Assembly (NCBI RefSeq): GCF_000227135.1
Contig: NC_018263.1
Coordinates: 859,601 to 923,600, forward strand
From: Leishmania donovani
Lineage: Eukaryota; Euglenozoa; Kinetoplastea; Trypanosomatida; Trypanosomatidae
Direction of reading: 5' to 3'
DNA: 64,000 nt
This document shows positions 48,145-59,219 of the stretch, piece by piece. Positions within the stretch are counted from its first letter, which is position 1. Each line of letters starts with the position of its first letter. The notes beneath the pieces were generated by a model that ran no database searches, was not told the DNA's origin, and worked only from the letters and a program-made list of their open reading frames with translations. The position numbers were made by a program, and so were the translations under genes.

Positions 48145-49251
48145 ATGTCGTCCTTGCAGAAGATCAGCGATATCGAGGCTGAGCTCGCCCGCACGCAGAA
48201 GAACAAGGCTACCATGGCTCACATTTGTGCTCTCAAGGCCCGCCTGGCGCAGCTCAAGCGCGAGCTCATCGCGTCTGAGTCGAAGAAAGGCGGCGGCAAG
48301 GGCGAAGGCTTTGACGTGCAGAAGACCGGCGACGCTCGCATCGGCTTCATTGGCTTTCCGTCTGTTGGCAAGTCGACGCTGCTGTCGAAGATGACCTCGA
48401 CTCACTCCGAGGTGGCCGCGTACGAGTTCACCACGCTCACCTGCGTGCCTGGTGTGGTGAATTACCGCGGCGCCAAGCTGCAGATGCTGGACCTGCCCGG
48501 TATCATCGAAGGTGCCAAGGACGGTAAGGGTCGAGGCCGGCAAGTCATTGCAGTGGCCCGCACTTGCTCTCTTATCCTCATCGTGCTTGACATTGCCAAG
48601 CCGCTGCAGCACAAGCTCATCATTGAGCGTGAGTTGGACGGCTTCGGCATTCGGTTGAACAAGTCGCCACCGGATATTGTGATTCGAAAAAAGGACCGCG
48701 GTGGCATCAGCATCTCCTCGACGTGCCCGCTCACGCACATTGACCAGGAGACGATCAAGATCATCTTAGGCGAGTACCGCATGGCGAACGCCGACGTCAC
48801 CTTCCGCGGCGACTACACGGCCGACGAGTTCATCGATGCGATCGAAGGGAATCGCGCGTACATCCCGGCCATTTACGTGCTGAACAAGATCGACCAAATA
48901 TCGATCGAGGAACTCGACATCGTCGCCCGCATTCCGCACAACTGCCCAATCTCTGCCCATCACGAGTGGAACCTGGACGGGCTCCTCGAGTGCATATGGG
49001 ATCACCTGAACTTCATTCGCGTGTACACGAAGCCGAAGGGTCAGGTGCCAGACTACGACGCGCCGGTCATTCTAAAGAAGTCGCCACAGCCGTCGGTGGA
49101 GAGCTTCTGCAACCGCATTCACAGGCAGCTGATACGCAACTACAAGTATGCGTGGGTGTGGGGCTCGTCCGTGAAACACCAGCCGCAGCGTGTGGGCAAG
49201 GACCACCCGCTGGATGACGAGGATGTCGTGCAGGTGGTGAAGAAGGTATAG
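48145..49251 (+). CDS. DRG1: DRG1/RBG1, OBG-family translational GTPase
   Basis: The 368-aa protein matches the length and order of eukaryotic DRG1 (367 aa in human). G1 is GFPSVGKST (70-78), G3 DLPGIIEGA (119-region starts at Asp116 with the L-P-G), and G4 NKID (247-250). The N-terminal helical domain, the S5D2L-like insert inside the G domain (RGGISISSTCPLTHID) and the C-terminal TGS domain (IRVYTKPKGQVPDYDAPVIL) are all present. DRG1 binds ribosomes with DFRP1-type partners and helps stalled translation. The splice acceptor at 48137-48138 fixes the start well; the longer open frame upstream is UTR. The in-frame sequence after the stop stays open for 74 codons (see findings). Confidence 0.96.
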   Translation: MSSLQKISDIEAELARTQKNKATMAHICALKARLAQLKRELIASESKKGGGKGEGFDVQKTGDARIGFIGFPSVGKSTLLSKMTSTHSEVAAYEFTTLTCVPGVVNYRGAKLQMLDLPGIIEGAKDGKGRGRQVIAVARTCSLILIVLDIAKPLQHKLIIERELDGFGIRLNKSPPDIVIRKKDRGGISISSTCPLTHIDQETIKIILGEYRMANADVTFRGDYTADEFIDAIEGNRAYIPAIYVLNKIDQISIEELDIVARIPHNCPISAHHEWNLDGLLECIWDHLNFIRVYTKPKGQVPDYDAPVILKKSPQPSVESFCNRIHRQLIRNYKYAWVWGSSVKHQPQRVGKDHPLDDEDVVQVVKKV

Positions 49252-51876
49252 AAACAACGGGGAAACTACATTCGCAGCCAGCCGGAGAGGTCGACAGCGA
49301 CGAAGGTGCACCCGTCAGGAATGCCGCTGATCACGTCACACAACACGCACGCGCACGTGGCGCTCAAGGGCGATAAGGGCGGTGAGCTTGTATTTCATCA
49401 GCGTTTCACCGCGTCTGCATCCCCCTTCTTACGAGTCGGACCCCTTACGCACCGTCGGTGCGGCATGATTATCTAACAAGCGAGTTGGCCGCCGGCGAAT
49501 GTCTCAGTTTTAAGGGGCCTTCCCTTTTGTGTGCTGTTGTTTCTCTCTGTAGTTTGTTTGCCTTCTGTTTTTTTTTTGTTGTTGTTTGGGAAGGTCTCTC
49601 TCTCTGCGTCTGGGCGTATGTGTGTGTGTGTGTGTGTGTGCGTGTTCTTTGGCATCTAACCTACGTTTCAATCACCAAGAGGCCGTTTTCATGCCCGCTC
49701 CCCGAGCGGCAGAAAAGGAAAAAAAACGGAAAAGAGTGCAGCAGTGACGCCTACGAATCGACACCGTTTCTACTGGCGCAGCTACGTGTCCTGCCAGAGA
49801 CCACCTCTTCTCCGCCTGAAAGAGAAACAGCGGTGCGTCGCAGCTAGCGTCGGTGCGCGCGCCGCTGGGAGCTCATGTGTGTGGAAGGGAAGATGAGGAG
49901 AAGGGGTGTTGGCATGAAACACGGAAATGTTCGCGCTAATCACAATACCACTCTCACTCAATGCCACTCCGTCTTTTTTTTTTTGCGCGTGTGATTCCAC
50001 CGCCAACAAATCAGCACGCATACCCATCTGCCACCGCTACAACTTACTCTTGTCGCGGCCCTCCCGACCTCACACGCTTCCTTCTCGAACGCACCCCCTT
50101 ACCCTGCCGTGTCTTCTGTAATTCCTTCATCCTGTTGTGTGTATGCCCTCGCTAACAGTTGGAGTCTTCATTGAAACCGTCGTGGCACATCGACACACGA
50201 TCACTTAAGCTCAAGCACGCACAGCTACACCCAAGCACACACGCACACCCACACTGACCCGTTTAAGCGTTGAGAGACTACAGCTGATCAGCTAAAGGAC
50301 AACAGCACGCGAAGGACAAAGCAAAAAAAAAAGGAAAGGGAAGAACAGGAGCGCAGCAAAGTCATACGCACACAGATTCACACATATATATGGCCAGAAG
50401 CACCTGCGTCCATTCTAAGCCGAGCCGTTAGTTGTTGCCGTGTGTGTGCGCGCGCGTCTACTCAACATTGTTAGCCCCCTCCCCTCCTCCCATCTCCCTC
50501 CTCTGCCTACTAAGGCCGTAACGCGCGGCGTGGAGGGGCTCCTCTCTTCATATTCGCTTAAGCCACCGCTGATCTACGCTGGCATGTTTGCTCCCCTCAC
50601 AGACACACGCGCCTGAGCAATACCCCCCCCCCACACACACACAAAAAAAAAAAGTAAGGGGCCCTTCGCTCTCCCGCTCTTTGTCGTTTTCGTTGTTGCT
50701 GCTTCATCGGCTTTTCATTCTTGCTGCTCCTCATTGATTGAAGCGTTTTTTTCAGTGCGGTGACGCTGGCTGCCAGCTCCCTCACCTTTGCCATGGACAA
50801 ACCTGGTCGTTCCTCCTCACTCTCTCCCATTTTTCGAATGTCATAGAAGCTGCTTTCTTGTGTGAGACTGCGCTTGTTTATGTGTCTGTTTTTTTTTTTG
50901 TACCATCCTCTCCACACACCCAAACACATATCTAAGCATATACGCATTCATACACACCCGTTAAAGAGGGAATCACGCAACGTATTTGTTCTGGTATTCT
51001 CCTCCTCTCCCTCTCCCCCCTGCGAACGTTGTCAGTCTCTCCTTTCTCGGTCGCCACTGCCAGTCTCTGCCTCTCTCTTTCTTCCCCCCTCCCCTTTTAG
51101 ACAGACACGCGGAAGCGTCGTGAAGGGAGGGCCAGCCGTGCACCGTTTTCGTGTGTTTTTCTTTTTTTTTTCTTCAGCTGTGCTGGTTTTGAGTTCTTCT
51201 TCGCTCATCTCACGTGCCTGCGTCGCTGCATTGAACGCGCTGCCGAGCTGTGCACTCACCCACACATAGACCCCTTATCTCCCCATATCTTCTTGAGGAG
51301 CAACTGCACAGCATTGTGCGCGTGTGCCTCTCTTTTCTCCCGCTCTCCTCTCCGTCTTCTTTTTATCGGTGGCGCAACCTTCTGATTTTTGTGTGTGTGC
51401 TCGCTCTGCGAGGCTATTCTCATCATTCCCCTCCGCCCTCTTCTGTCTCTTGCCTTTCTCCGTGTAATCATCATTAGTGAAAAAAAAACGGAGCAAGGCA
51501 AATTCACCCGTTCTCTTTCTCTGTGTGTTTTGTGTGTGCGCTCAGCGTGTTTTGCCATCGCCCTCTTCCCTGACCCTCTCCCTCTTTCCAGCCGAGCGCC
51601 CCAGGGTAGTGAGGCAGAGGAGCCATCACGCAGCAGGTGTGCTCATTTCTCATCAGCCCTTCTGACGGGATATCAACAAAAAACGAAGCCCTTTTCCACG
51701 ACAGCAGTTGTGGGAGTAACTTTGCCTCCCTGCTGCTACGGCTGTCTCGGGACTGTTTGTGGGCACCGCCTTCTGCCGGCGTTTGGACAGTCCGCGCCGC
51801 GCTCAGCAGTCCCGATCCCCACAGCGTTGCAGCAGCGCCACCGCACACATACACCGGCAAACGTACAAGGGCACTA
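49252..51876 (+). other. Long intergenic region between DRG1 and guanylate kinase
   Basis: No supported gene. The first 225 bases are in the DRG1 frame and open (see findings). The rest is UTR-like: T-runs (49570-49578, 49975-49984 and 51162-51172), TG repeats at 49620-49640, AC and A runs at 50325-50335 and 50632-50653, and C/T tracts throughout 51000-51100 and 51330-51460. Candidate acceptors for the kinase lie in 51800-51840. Confidence 0.5.
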
Positions 51877-52866
51877 ATGAGCGTGGCACCAAAAGCGCCG
51901 ATGCCAGCGATTTCATCGGTTGCCGCCGCGTCTGCTGCCCACAAAACTGCTCAGCAGGCCGTGGGCCCTCTCAAGGGCACTGTCGCCCTCAGGCGCCTCG
52001 TGGATATGCTTTTGTTTGTCGGGCCAAGCGGCTCTGGCAAGTCTACGGTGATTCGCCGGCTGCAGCGGGACTGGCCCACGCTATTTGAGTTCAGCGTGAG
52101 CCACACAACCCGTTGCCCGCGGCGCGGCGAGGTGCATGGGCAGCACTACTACTTTGTCACCATGGAAGAGTTCCAGCAGCTGGTCGACGCGGGTCACATG
52201 ATTGAATACTCGCGGCTCTGCATGCCCGAAACGTCGTCGTCGACGCCTCCGCTGAGCAAGCCAGTCGGCAACCTCTACGGGACTAGCAAGAAAGCCCTGC
52301 ACACGGTGCTCGCGCGCAATCGCGTCGTGCTAATGGACACTGATCTGCTCGGCGCCATCAACATTCGGCGTTACTGCTCTCGTGAGGTGGTGAGCACGAG
52401 GCCGGTGACCGTTTCGCAAGCGCAGCGCAGTATGGCGCAGCGCGACGATGACGCCGCTCCGGCCGCGCAGACCCTGCTAACCCTCTCCATGCCTCGGCAT
52501 GCATCCGTCTCTCTGGAGAACGAGCACGCCGCGGACCCCACGACTGCGAATCCATCCAAGGATTCGATGTTGCCGTCGTCCCCTTTCTATGCCGCACCCG
52601 TGGTCACACGCACGCTGCGCTGCATGATCATTTTCATCGCGCCACCTAGCATGCAGGTGCTGGAGCAGCGGCTGCGGGAACGAAAGACCGAAACAGAAGC
52701 TTCGATCCAGCTGCGCATGAAGGTGAATCGGCAGTGGATGCAGTGGGCCAAGGAGAATCAGTCGTTCTTTGACCACTACATCGTGAACGACAACCTTGAT
52801 CTCTGCTACGCCAAGGTGAGGGAGATTGTGCGGGCAGAGGTGCTCATGGTGGACAGCACTCTGTGA
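51877..52866 (+). CDS. Guanylate kinase with an internal insertion
   Basis: The protein (329 aa from the ATG at 51877) should convert GMP to GDP with ATP. The P-loop GPSGSGKST is at 49-57. The GMP-binding segment SVSHTTRCPRRGEVHGQHYYF and the block NLYGTSKKAL match the family, as does the C-terminal part (RERKTETEASIQLRM; FFDHYIVNDNLD). Typical guanylate kinases are about 190-200 aa; this one has about 40 extra residues before the P-loop and an insertion of about 80 residues at about 165-245, just before the IIFIAPPS strand. The insertion is Ala/Ser/Pro-rich and may be a loop. The start is uncertain because the frame is open up to 51637. Confidence 0.88.
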   Translation: MSVAPKAPMPAISSVAAASAAHKTAQQAVGPLKGTVALRRLVDMLLFVGPSGSGKSTVIRRLQRDWPTLFEFSVSHTTRCPRRGEVHGQHYYFVTMEEFQQLVDAGHMIEYSRLCMPETSSSTPPLSKPVGNLYGTSKKALHTVLARNRVVLMDTDLLGAINIRRYCSREVVSTRPVTVSQAQRSMAQRDDDAAPAAQTLLTLSMPRHASVSLENEHAADPTTANPSKDSMLPSSPFYAAPVVTRTLRCMIIFIAPPSMQVLEQRLRERKTETEASIQLRMKVNRQWMQWAKENQSFFDHYIVNDNLDLCYAKVREIVRAEVLMVDSTL

Positions 52867-54214
52867 AGAGGGGGTTGGGGCCAATGAGCAGCGGAGAGGA
52901 GGGGAGGTGCGATGCGAATCGGCTGGTTTGGGGGTGGGGTAGTGACGTTGCACACATCGAGAGGAGAGAAACGAGGAGAGCCGCACCGGGACGAGGCGCG
53001 GTGTGGGTCTCTTTTTTGTTTTGCCTTTTGCTGCTTTCTTCGGTTTGTGCTGCGCTGTGCTCGAAACAGACAATGTTTTGTTCGCTTGGTGCTGCTGCTG
53101 CTGCTGCTGCTGTCGCTGTCGATGCTGGGACGTGGCCTACGAGCAAGGTTGAGCGCCGGTGTTGTTTTGGTTTGTTTTGATGTCTCCCCTTTCAGTTTTT
53201 TTTTTTGTGTTGCCCTTGTACGTGTATGCGCCTTTCCTCTACCTACTCACCTTGTATTGCTGTTCTGTGACTGTGTCTGACCGTGTTTGCGCCGCCCCCT
53301 CACCGTCCACATCAGTCCCCTTCTCATGTCTCTTGAGATAGCGAGGAATGCGACGTACGTTCTTGCCTCTCGCCTTTTTCTTCTGAGTTCTTGGCTTCTG
53401 TGCGTGTGTGGTGTTTTCTTGTTGTTTTCCGTGAACTTGAAGGCACGCTAGGCTTCTGCGTACATCGCACCAGCAACGGTGTTACGCGCACCCTCACTTT
53501 CTCCCTCCCGTCTCCCCCATTATGATGTCGATCTTGCAAGCAAACGCAGAAGAAGCGGGTGTTGCGGGCAGTGTGAACGCGTTGGTCTTGCGCATGGAAA
53601 ACCGAGCTGTCGCTGAACTCGTCTTGTGTGTGTGCGTCCGTCTTTCAGCGTGCGTCTTAGCGCTCTCTACGTTTTCTTCTTTTTGTGGATGTCTGCACCT
53701 CATTTTTTCTGTGACGTCCAAGTGTGTTCGAGGCTTTTGCGTGAGCAGATGTGCCGAATCAGGAGGCAGCGAGAGTGGAGAGAAAATATTAAAAAAAAAA
53801 ACACATGAGGGTTAGTTGAAACGACGTGACGGCGAATGGGCAGCTCGCCTGCGCTGTCGACGTGCGTCTTCAGGGTTCAAAGGCACATACCTGTGAGCCA
53901 GTGATTTCTCATCTGTCAAGCCGCGTTCTCCGATAACCGCGCCCCACCTACACAGTCGATTACTCCGGCGTTATGGCCCTGCGCTGCTTCTTGCTGGCTC
54001 TTCGGGCACTCGACCGCCTCCTCCCCCTACCCACCTCCTGCATCTATCGCCTCGTTGCCTGTATACCCGCCCAAACAAAAAAAAACGGGCGCATCGTCGC
54101 TCTCCATGCGCTTGCGCTCAGAGTCGATCGCTTTTATTGCTATATCTTTTTGTTTTCGCTTCTCTTTCTCGCCTTCCCCCCCCCCCACACACACACGCCG
54201 TTGTTTTCTTCACA
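52867..54214 (+). other. Intergenic region between guanylate kinase and Get4-like genes
   Basis: No gene seen. It contains a (CTG)n run at 53091-53112, T-runs near 53197-53206, an A-run near 53792-53802 and a C-run at 54178-54185, plus C/T-rich sequence before the ATG at 54215. Confidence 0.5.
53091..53112 (+). repeat. (GCT)n triplet repeat
   Basis: Seven near-perfect GCT units lie in the intergenic region, followed by variants. It is not in a coding region. Confidence 0.85.
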
Positions 54215-55600
54215 ATGGCGGAGGCGAAGGTGGTGAAGGACCTGGCGGAGGTGTGCGCGCGTGGTGAAGAGACCTATAGCGTATGGACAACTGCGAAAGC
54301 TCTCGTGCAACGCCGCTACCTTTCGGCCAAGGCGCAGGGCACATTCGAGGACTGCGGCAAACTGCTTGTTTCTCTGACGCAGGTGCTGCGGACGTACCTC
54401 CGCATCGATCTGGCACAGGAGCTGCTCCGTGACATGCTCTTCCAAGTAATGGAGCGCTTCTCTGCAAAGCAGGCGGCAGGCGCCACAGCGGCCATTGTAA
54501 AGGACGGCGGCGCGCCTCATTCCTCATTTGACCTAGCTGCCGCTAACTTTTTGCAGCATGTGTTCGACACACTCCTCTCCGCGACCACGCGCACCTACAC
54601 GCTGATGGGACCCATGCCGCTCGTTGTAGAATGGAACAGGGATGCAGACAGTGGAGGCGTGGATGCCGTTGTGGCGCAGTCGAAGCACGCCGCGTCATGG
54701 GCCGAGGATGTAGTTCTCGAGTTTGCCGCTCGCGCGGCGGACTTTCTTTCACAGCGTCTCCAGAGCGCTGATGTATTGTCTCGTTGGGCACAGAATCTGT
54801 TTGTGTCGTACGAGCAGCTACTTGCTCTCCGTCTGGCACTCCCGTCATCGCCACCCTCCACGCCGCAAGACGGCAAAGCTGCCTCGACTGCTGCCCCCTC
54901 ACCGTCGGTGCCCGTCCCGACGCTGGCTGCGCAGCTGCTTCGTATGAGCATCTTCAGTCGCGCCAGCAGAACTGGGAAAGAGTCTTCAGACAGCCCCAGC
55001 GCAGCAACGACACCATTGACCGCCGCCGTGCACTGGCTCACCCATTTCGCTCGTGAGCCGAACGCGGTCAATCACCTCTTCGCCCAGTACGTGTACTTTG
55101 ACATTCTTGGCCGAGGCCAGCAGAGGAGCTCTACGACTAACACTGCACCGGGCAACAGTGGCGCCCCCGCGAAGATGCCGCTTGAGCGCGTGAATGCGGC
55201 ACTGGAGGAGAGGTGCGCGCTGACTCGTCGGGAGGCGATCTATATGGCACGCGCTGCAGTGGAGGCGTACTGGCAAGCGTTTCCGCTTGTGCTGAAGCAG
55301 ACCTCTTCGGCCAGCTCGCGGCAGCTGTCCAGCTGCGTGGAAGAGAGCGGCAAAGAGGACGCAAACGTCGACCCCCAATACGTGCACCTCTACCGTTGGA
55401 CGTGGTTCCTCGACTCGCTCACGCTCACCTTCGCGTACAGCGGAAGCGCGAGTGCGGGTGCAAATGAGGACGCGGCGGCGCAGCAGCGGGAGAGGCAGAA
55501 GCACGTGTGCGCGCAGCTGCTGGAGACATACGCTGACGTTGCCGCTGAGCTCCCAGGGTTAAAGTGGAAAGAGTTGATTGCTGCCTACATTGGCCCATGA
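54215..55600 (+). CDS. Helical-repeat protein, candidate Get4/TRC35 (tail-anchored protein pathway)
   Basis: The 461-aa protein is all helical by appearance, with no membrane span. The N-terminal block (YSVWTTAKALVQRRY, then CGKLLVSLTQVLRTY and DLAQELL) fits the Get4 helical repeats, where a Tyr-rich helix is followed by an LL..Q and a DLA motif. Get4 is the adaptor between Get5/Bag6-Ubl and Get3 for delivery of tail-anchored proteins. Later helices (AVHWLTHFAREPNAVNHLFAQY; TRREAIYMARAAVEAYW) have the expected spacing. Canonical Get4 is about 310-330 aa; this one has a Ser/Ala insertion near 210-265 and another near 385-400. The assignment is tentative; it could be another alpha-solenoid protein. 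Confidence 0.5.
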   Translation: MAEAKVVKDLAEVCARGEETYSVWTTAKALVQRRYLSAKAQGTFEDCGKLLVSLTQVLRTYLRIDLAQELLRDMLFQVMERFSAKQAAGATAAIVKDGGAPHSSFDLAAANFLQHVFDTLLSATTRTYTLMGPMPLVVEWNRDADSGGVDAVVAQSKHAASWAEDVVLEFAARAADFLSQRLQSADVLSRWAQNLFVSYEQLLALRLALPSSPPSTPQDGKAASTAAPSPSVPVPTLAAQLLRMSIFSRASRTGKESSDSPSAATTPLTAAVHWLTHFAREPNAVNHLFAQYVYFDILGRGQQRSSTTNTAPGNSGAPAKMPLERVNAALEERCALTRREAIYMARAAVEAYWQAFPLVLKQTSSASSRQLSSCVEESGKEDANVDPQYVHLYRWTWFLDSLTLTFAYSGSASAGANEDAAAQQRERQKHVCAQLLETYADVAAELPGLKWKELIAAYIGP

Positions 55601-56682
55601 AAAAGGCGGTTTGGGCCTAGGGAAGGTGGCCTGCAAGAGATTGAGCGCAGCAGCAGTGGTTGATGCGACGCGGGGTCTTCAGCGTTGCGATTCGCTTCTC
55701 CGCCATCTGCCTCCTTTCGCGTTTATTCTGCTGTACTTCACCTGTAAGAGGGTGCCCTTCCACGAGCATCTGGTGCGCTTTTTTGTTTCATTTTCGAAAC
55801 TGAGCCGCTGCTGCTCTCTGTGGGTGTTATCAGCCTCCTGCCTCTTTTTGTTTTGTTCATATTGTCCGCGACGTTTCCTTCGTGCGGGCATTCAAACACG
55901 TATTCTAACCCTTTCCTCTCGATGCGCAGGGGTGTGCGTTTCTTCACCTCTGCGCTTCCTACTTTGTAGCGTAACGTGGCGCGTTCCCTTTCTGTTGCCT
56001 TTCTTCTTCGTGTCCCTTTGCCATTTTTTTAGCGCCCGGCGGCATCACCTCTCCTCTGGTCCCGCGCACGCACACGCTCATCGCATGCAATGTGCTCACC
56101 TGCTTCGTCGCTGTTGCTATGAAGCAACATAATGGGGCTTTTCCTGTCACTCTTCTTACGTGTCGACTCCGCCCCTCACAAAGCACCATCCGCGAAACGC
56201 TCTGTGCCGAGGCGGCCCCCCCCCCCCTCCCACCCTTCCCTCTCCCACTCCCGACCGACTTACCTCGAGCGCGTCTTACGCCACCCCCACCCCTTTCGTT
56301 CTCCCTTTGGGGGTAGTGCAGACCTCGTTGGGCATGCGAGCACAACTGGCCTTTGCTCTCCTCCCTTCCTCCTTCTCTCTACGCACTTGAGCCGCGCTGC
56401 GGAAGCTAACAGCGCGCACCGGAGAACAATACGCTCACGTCACCTCCCGATCCTCCGACGCCCGCCTAGGGCGCTTCCACTTTCGCGCGGCGTACGTGTG
56501 TGCATATATATATATATGTGTGTGTGTGTACGTGCACGAGGTTTCTCCAGAAGACCCCTAATTGACATCTGTGCATCTCATTCCCGACAACGTGCACACG
56601 GAGAGTGCAGTGGGATTCGCTCGTAGGCAATCCAGCACACTGACTCTCTCACCCATCGCGTGTGTCTTCACCGGCGCCCGCG
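55601..56682 (+). other. Intergenic region upstream of BBS4
   Basis: No gene seen. It has T-rich tracts at 55780-55795 and 56020-56032, C-runs at 56217-56228, and a (AT)n plus (TG)n microsatellite at 56504-56530. The stretch at 56590-56660 precedes the BBS4 start. Confidence 0.5.
56504..56530 (+). repeat. (AT)n(GT)n compound microsatellite
   Basis: About seven AT units are followed by about six TG units in the BBS4 5' flank. This type of repeat is prone to length change. Confidence 0.8.
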
Positions 56683-58170
56683 ATGCAAACGATTGGAGGC
56701 CGCGTGCCGGATGTGGCGCCGTTATCTGAGATGGGAAGCAGCGGAAATGGCCTCGGCACCGAGCTGGGTGCAACAGTCGCTTCGCCCCACCGCGGCAGCA
56801 GCGCCAGCGCCGCTTCCACAGCCGCAAATGCGCAGCAGAAGCTTGTGCAGGAGTTGCAGGCGATTCGCGAAAGACGTAACTGGCTCATCCACCTACTTTA
56901 CGTCCGACAGGAGTACAGCAACTGCTTGCAGGTAATCGAGGCACAGCTTCGCGAGACGGGGGGCACGTGCGAGTACGCCCTGTACGTGAAGGGGTTACTA
57001 AAACGTCTGGAGGGCTCTCTCTCCGAGTCGTTGGAGCTGCTGCAGACCGCCGTGATTATCAGCCCAGAGAACGCGGCGACCCGCACACAGCTCGGGCGTG
57101 CGCTGCACCTCCTTGGCCGCCACGAGGAGGCCATTCAAGCATTTCAGGAGGCAGCGAGCATTCGCGTCGTGAAGGGCCTCGGCGCGGACTGGGAGATCGA
57201 GTACTACATCGGTCTCTGCCACCTGCACCGACGCCACTACCGTCGCGCCATGGATGCCTTTCTGCAGTCCATCACAATTCAACGCCACGACTGCGCTTAC
57301 TTGCAGCTGGGGAAAGCGGCACTGCTGGCGCATGACTACGCGACTGCGCTTCAGGTGTACGAGGAGGCCGTGACGCTGTCGCCGACAAATCCCGACCTGC
57401 TTGCGGTGCTGGGCCACCTCTACCTTCAGCAAGGCAACCCCTGCGCTGCCTTCGACTACTTGGGCCGCTGTCTGACCATCTGCCCCACCCACATCGATGC
57501 CCTTGTCGCCGCCTCGAGCATCATCCAAGACAGCGGCGACTACGACGTGGCACTGAGCAAGTACCGGATCGTGGTGGCGCAGCAGCCGGACTCGTCACAG
57601 GTGTGGAACAACATAGGCGCCTGCTTTATTGGCAAGAAAATGACGTACGCAGCCGTCGCGTGTCTGCGCAAATCCGTCTTCCTCTGCCCGCTTGATTGGA
57701 TCGGCCACTACAACCTGGGCGTCGCGTTTCTAATGATCGGCCGCTACTGCTCTGCTCTGCAGTGCCTGAACGCGGCTGTGCACCTGCATGCTGACCACGC
57801 ACCGGCCTTTATGCTGCTCGGTATCTGTCTGGGTGAGATGAAAGATCTGCCGAATGCGTGTCGCGCCTACGAGCACGCCCTCGCGATGCAGGACGACTTC
57901 CTTGTGTATCTGAACTATGCGGTGACGTTGTACAAGGGCCGCTCCGTGCAAGAAGCGTATACAAAGTTCCGCGTCTTCCGCAGCGTATGGGACCAGCTTA
58001 CACCCGAGCAGCGCCGCGAGCAGTCCTCGCTCATTCCTGGAGTCATCCGACAGTTGGAGGACTTGCTGGAGCCGCCCCCGGAGCCGCCGATGTCCACCTC
58101 CGACCCTGTGCCGGAGGAAAGCGCTGCGGCTGCGTTGGCCACGGCACCGAATCCCGAGTCGCTGCCGTAG
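56683..58170 (+). CDS. BBS4: BBS4, TPR subunit of the BBSome
   Basis: The 495-aa protein is a TPR superhelix of the BBSome, the coat-like complex that moves membrane proteins in and out of the flagellum. The N-terminal block NWLIHLLYVRQEYSNCLQVI matches the diagnostic start of BBS4 in human and other flagellates, and the TPRs that follow (LLKRLEGSLSESLELLQTA; YLQQGNPCAAFDYLGRCL; WNNIGACFIGKK; YNLGVAFLMIGRYCSAL) are spaced at about 34 residues across residues 60-440. The start at 56683 is the first ATG; an in-frame GTG 21 bases before it is not plausible. The C-terminus is Pro/Glu/Ala-rich. The BBSome partners are not in this window. Confidence 0.94.
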   Translation: MQTIGGRVPDVAPLSEMGSSGNGLGTELGATVASPHRGSSASAASTAANAQQKLVQELQAIRERRNWLIHLLYVRQEYSNCLQVIEAQLRETGGTCEYALYVKGLLKRLEGSLSESLELLQTAVIISPENAATRTQLGRALHLLGRHEEAIQAFQEAASIRVVKGLGADWEIEYYIGLCHLHRRHYRRAMDAFLQSITIQRHDCAYLQLGKAALLAHDYATALQVYEEAVTLSPTNPDLLAVLGHLYLQQGNPCAAFDYLGRCLTICPTHIDALVAASSIIQDSGDYDVALSKYRIVVAQQPDSSQVWNNIGACFIGKKMTYAAVACLRKSVFLCPLDWIGHYNLGVAFLMIGRYCSALQCLNAAVHLHADHAPAFMLLGICLGEMKDLPNACRAYEHALAMQDDFLVYLNYAVTLYKGRSVQEAYTKFRVFRSVWDQLTPEQRREQSSLIPGVIRQLEDLLEPPPEPPMSTSDPVPEESAAAALATAPNPESLP

Positions 58171-59219
58171 GAGCAGTCGAAGGCGTGGAGAAGAAGTGCC
58201 GTACGCGGTTGTGCAGCGGCGCATGCCCATTTTTTCTTGCGTTTGGGGGAGAGAGGAAGATAGTCTTTTATGGATGAGATGGCAAGGTTTGGATCCTCAT
58301 GCATGCAGCACAGTCCGGGGTGTCGCCCAGGATGCGCCCACCCCTTTTTCTGCTGTTGCCTCTCAGAGTTTGTTTGTTTTTGCGCTTGCTTCCACTCGGT
58401 CTTCCCCACCCCCGCTCTCTCGCTGTTATGCCGATGGGCTGCAAAGGGCGAGCAGCACCATCGTTGCTGCCCAACGCGTCTTTCTTGTTTTTCCTCTGCG
58501 GATCGGTTCTTGCTTTCCATTTCGCGGTCGTAGCCGAGGTGAAGGAATATGCGCGTTCAAAAAGACAAAAATAAAAGAGAGAGTACACTTCCTCATACTG
58601 TGGTGCCCTTTATGCAACTGTATGGTGGTGAGAGAAGTGTGTGTGTGTGGGGGAGGGCGGAAGGAGTGTATCTGCTTCCCCCATGTTTCTCTCCTTTCTC
58701 CTTGGCGTGCGGCTCATGTGTCTTCTGCTGCCCACGCCGCGCAGCCTTCACTCTTAATGTCACCGCCCCTTTCCGCTGACGACCACTCCCTTCTTCCCTT
58801 CGAATATCCCACCTCGCACACATTGTGCATCACGCGCGCGCTCTCTCTCCAGCACACACACACACACACGTGCCCCCTTCTTTCAAGCACACGTATCATG
58901 TGCACCCGCTCCCTTCATCTACGCGGGGCGTGAAAAAGGAAAGCGGTGCCGAATGAATTGTCCTAGAAACAGAGGGAAGTAAAGCTGAAGATAAAGATAC
59001 ATACATATGGGTATATGTATGTATAGATGTGTGTGTGTGTGTGAGCAAGGGGGCGCCTGTATTACTCTTGCTGCTCTGCATATCTCTTCTCTCATGACAA
59101 GAAACACCTCTGCATAGTATTCGAGACCAGTGCCCTCACTCTGTGTGGGGAAGCCAAGCAGCCCCCCTCCCCTTCTCCTTCTTCTATCCTCTAATAATGC
59201 AGAACCAGCTCTGGTGGCT
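58171..59219 (+). other. BBS4 3' flank
   Basis: No gene seen. The sequence is UTR-like with T-runs, C/T tracts, a (CA)n run at 58855-58870 and a (TG)n run at 59030-59042. Confidence 0.5.
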
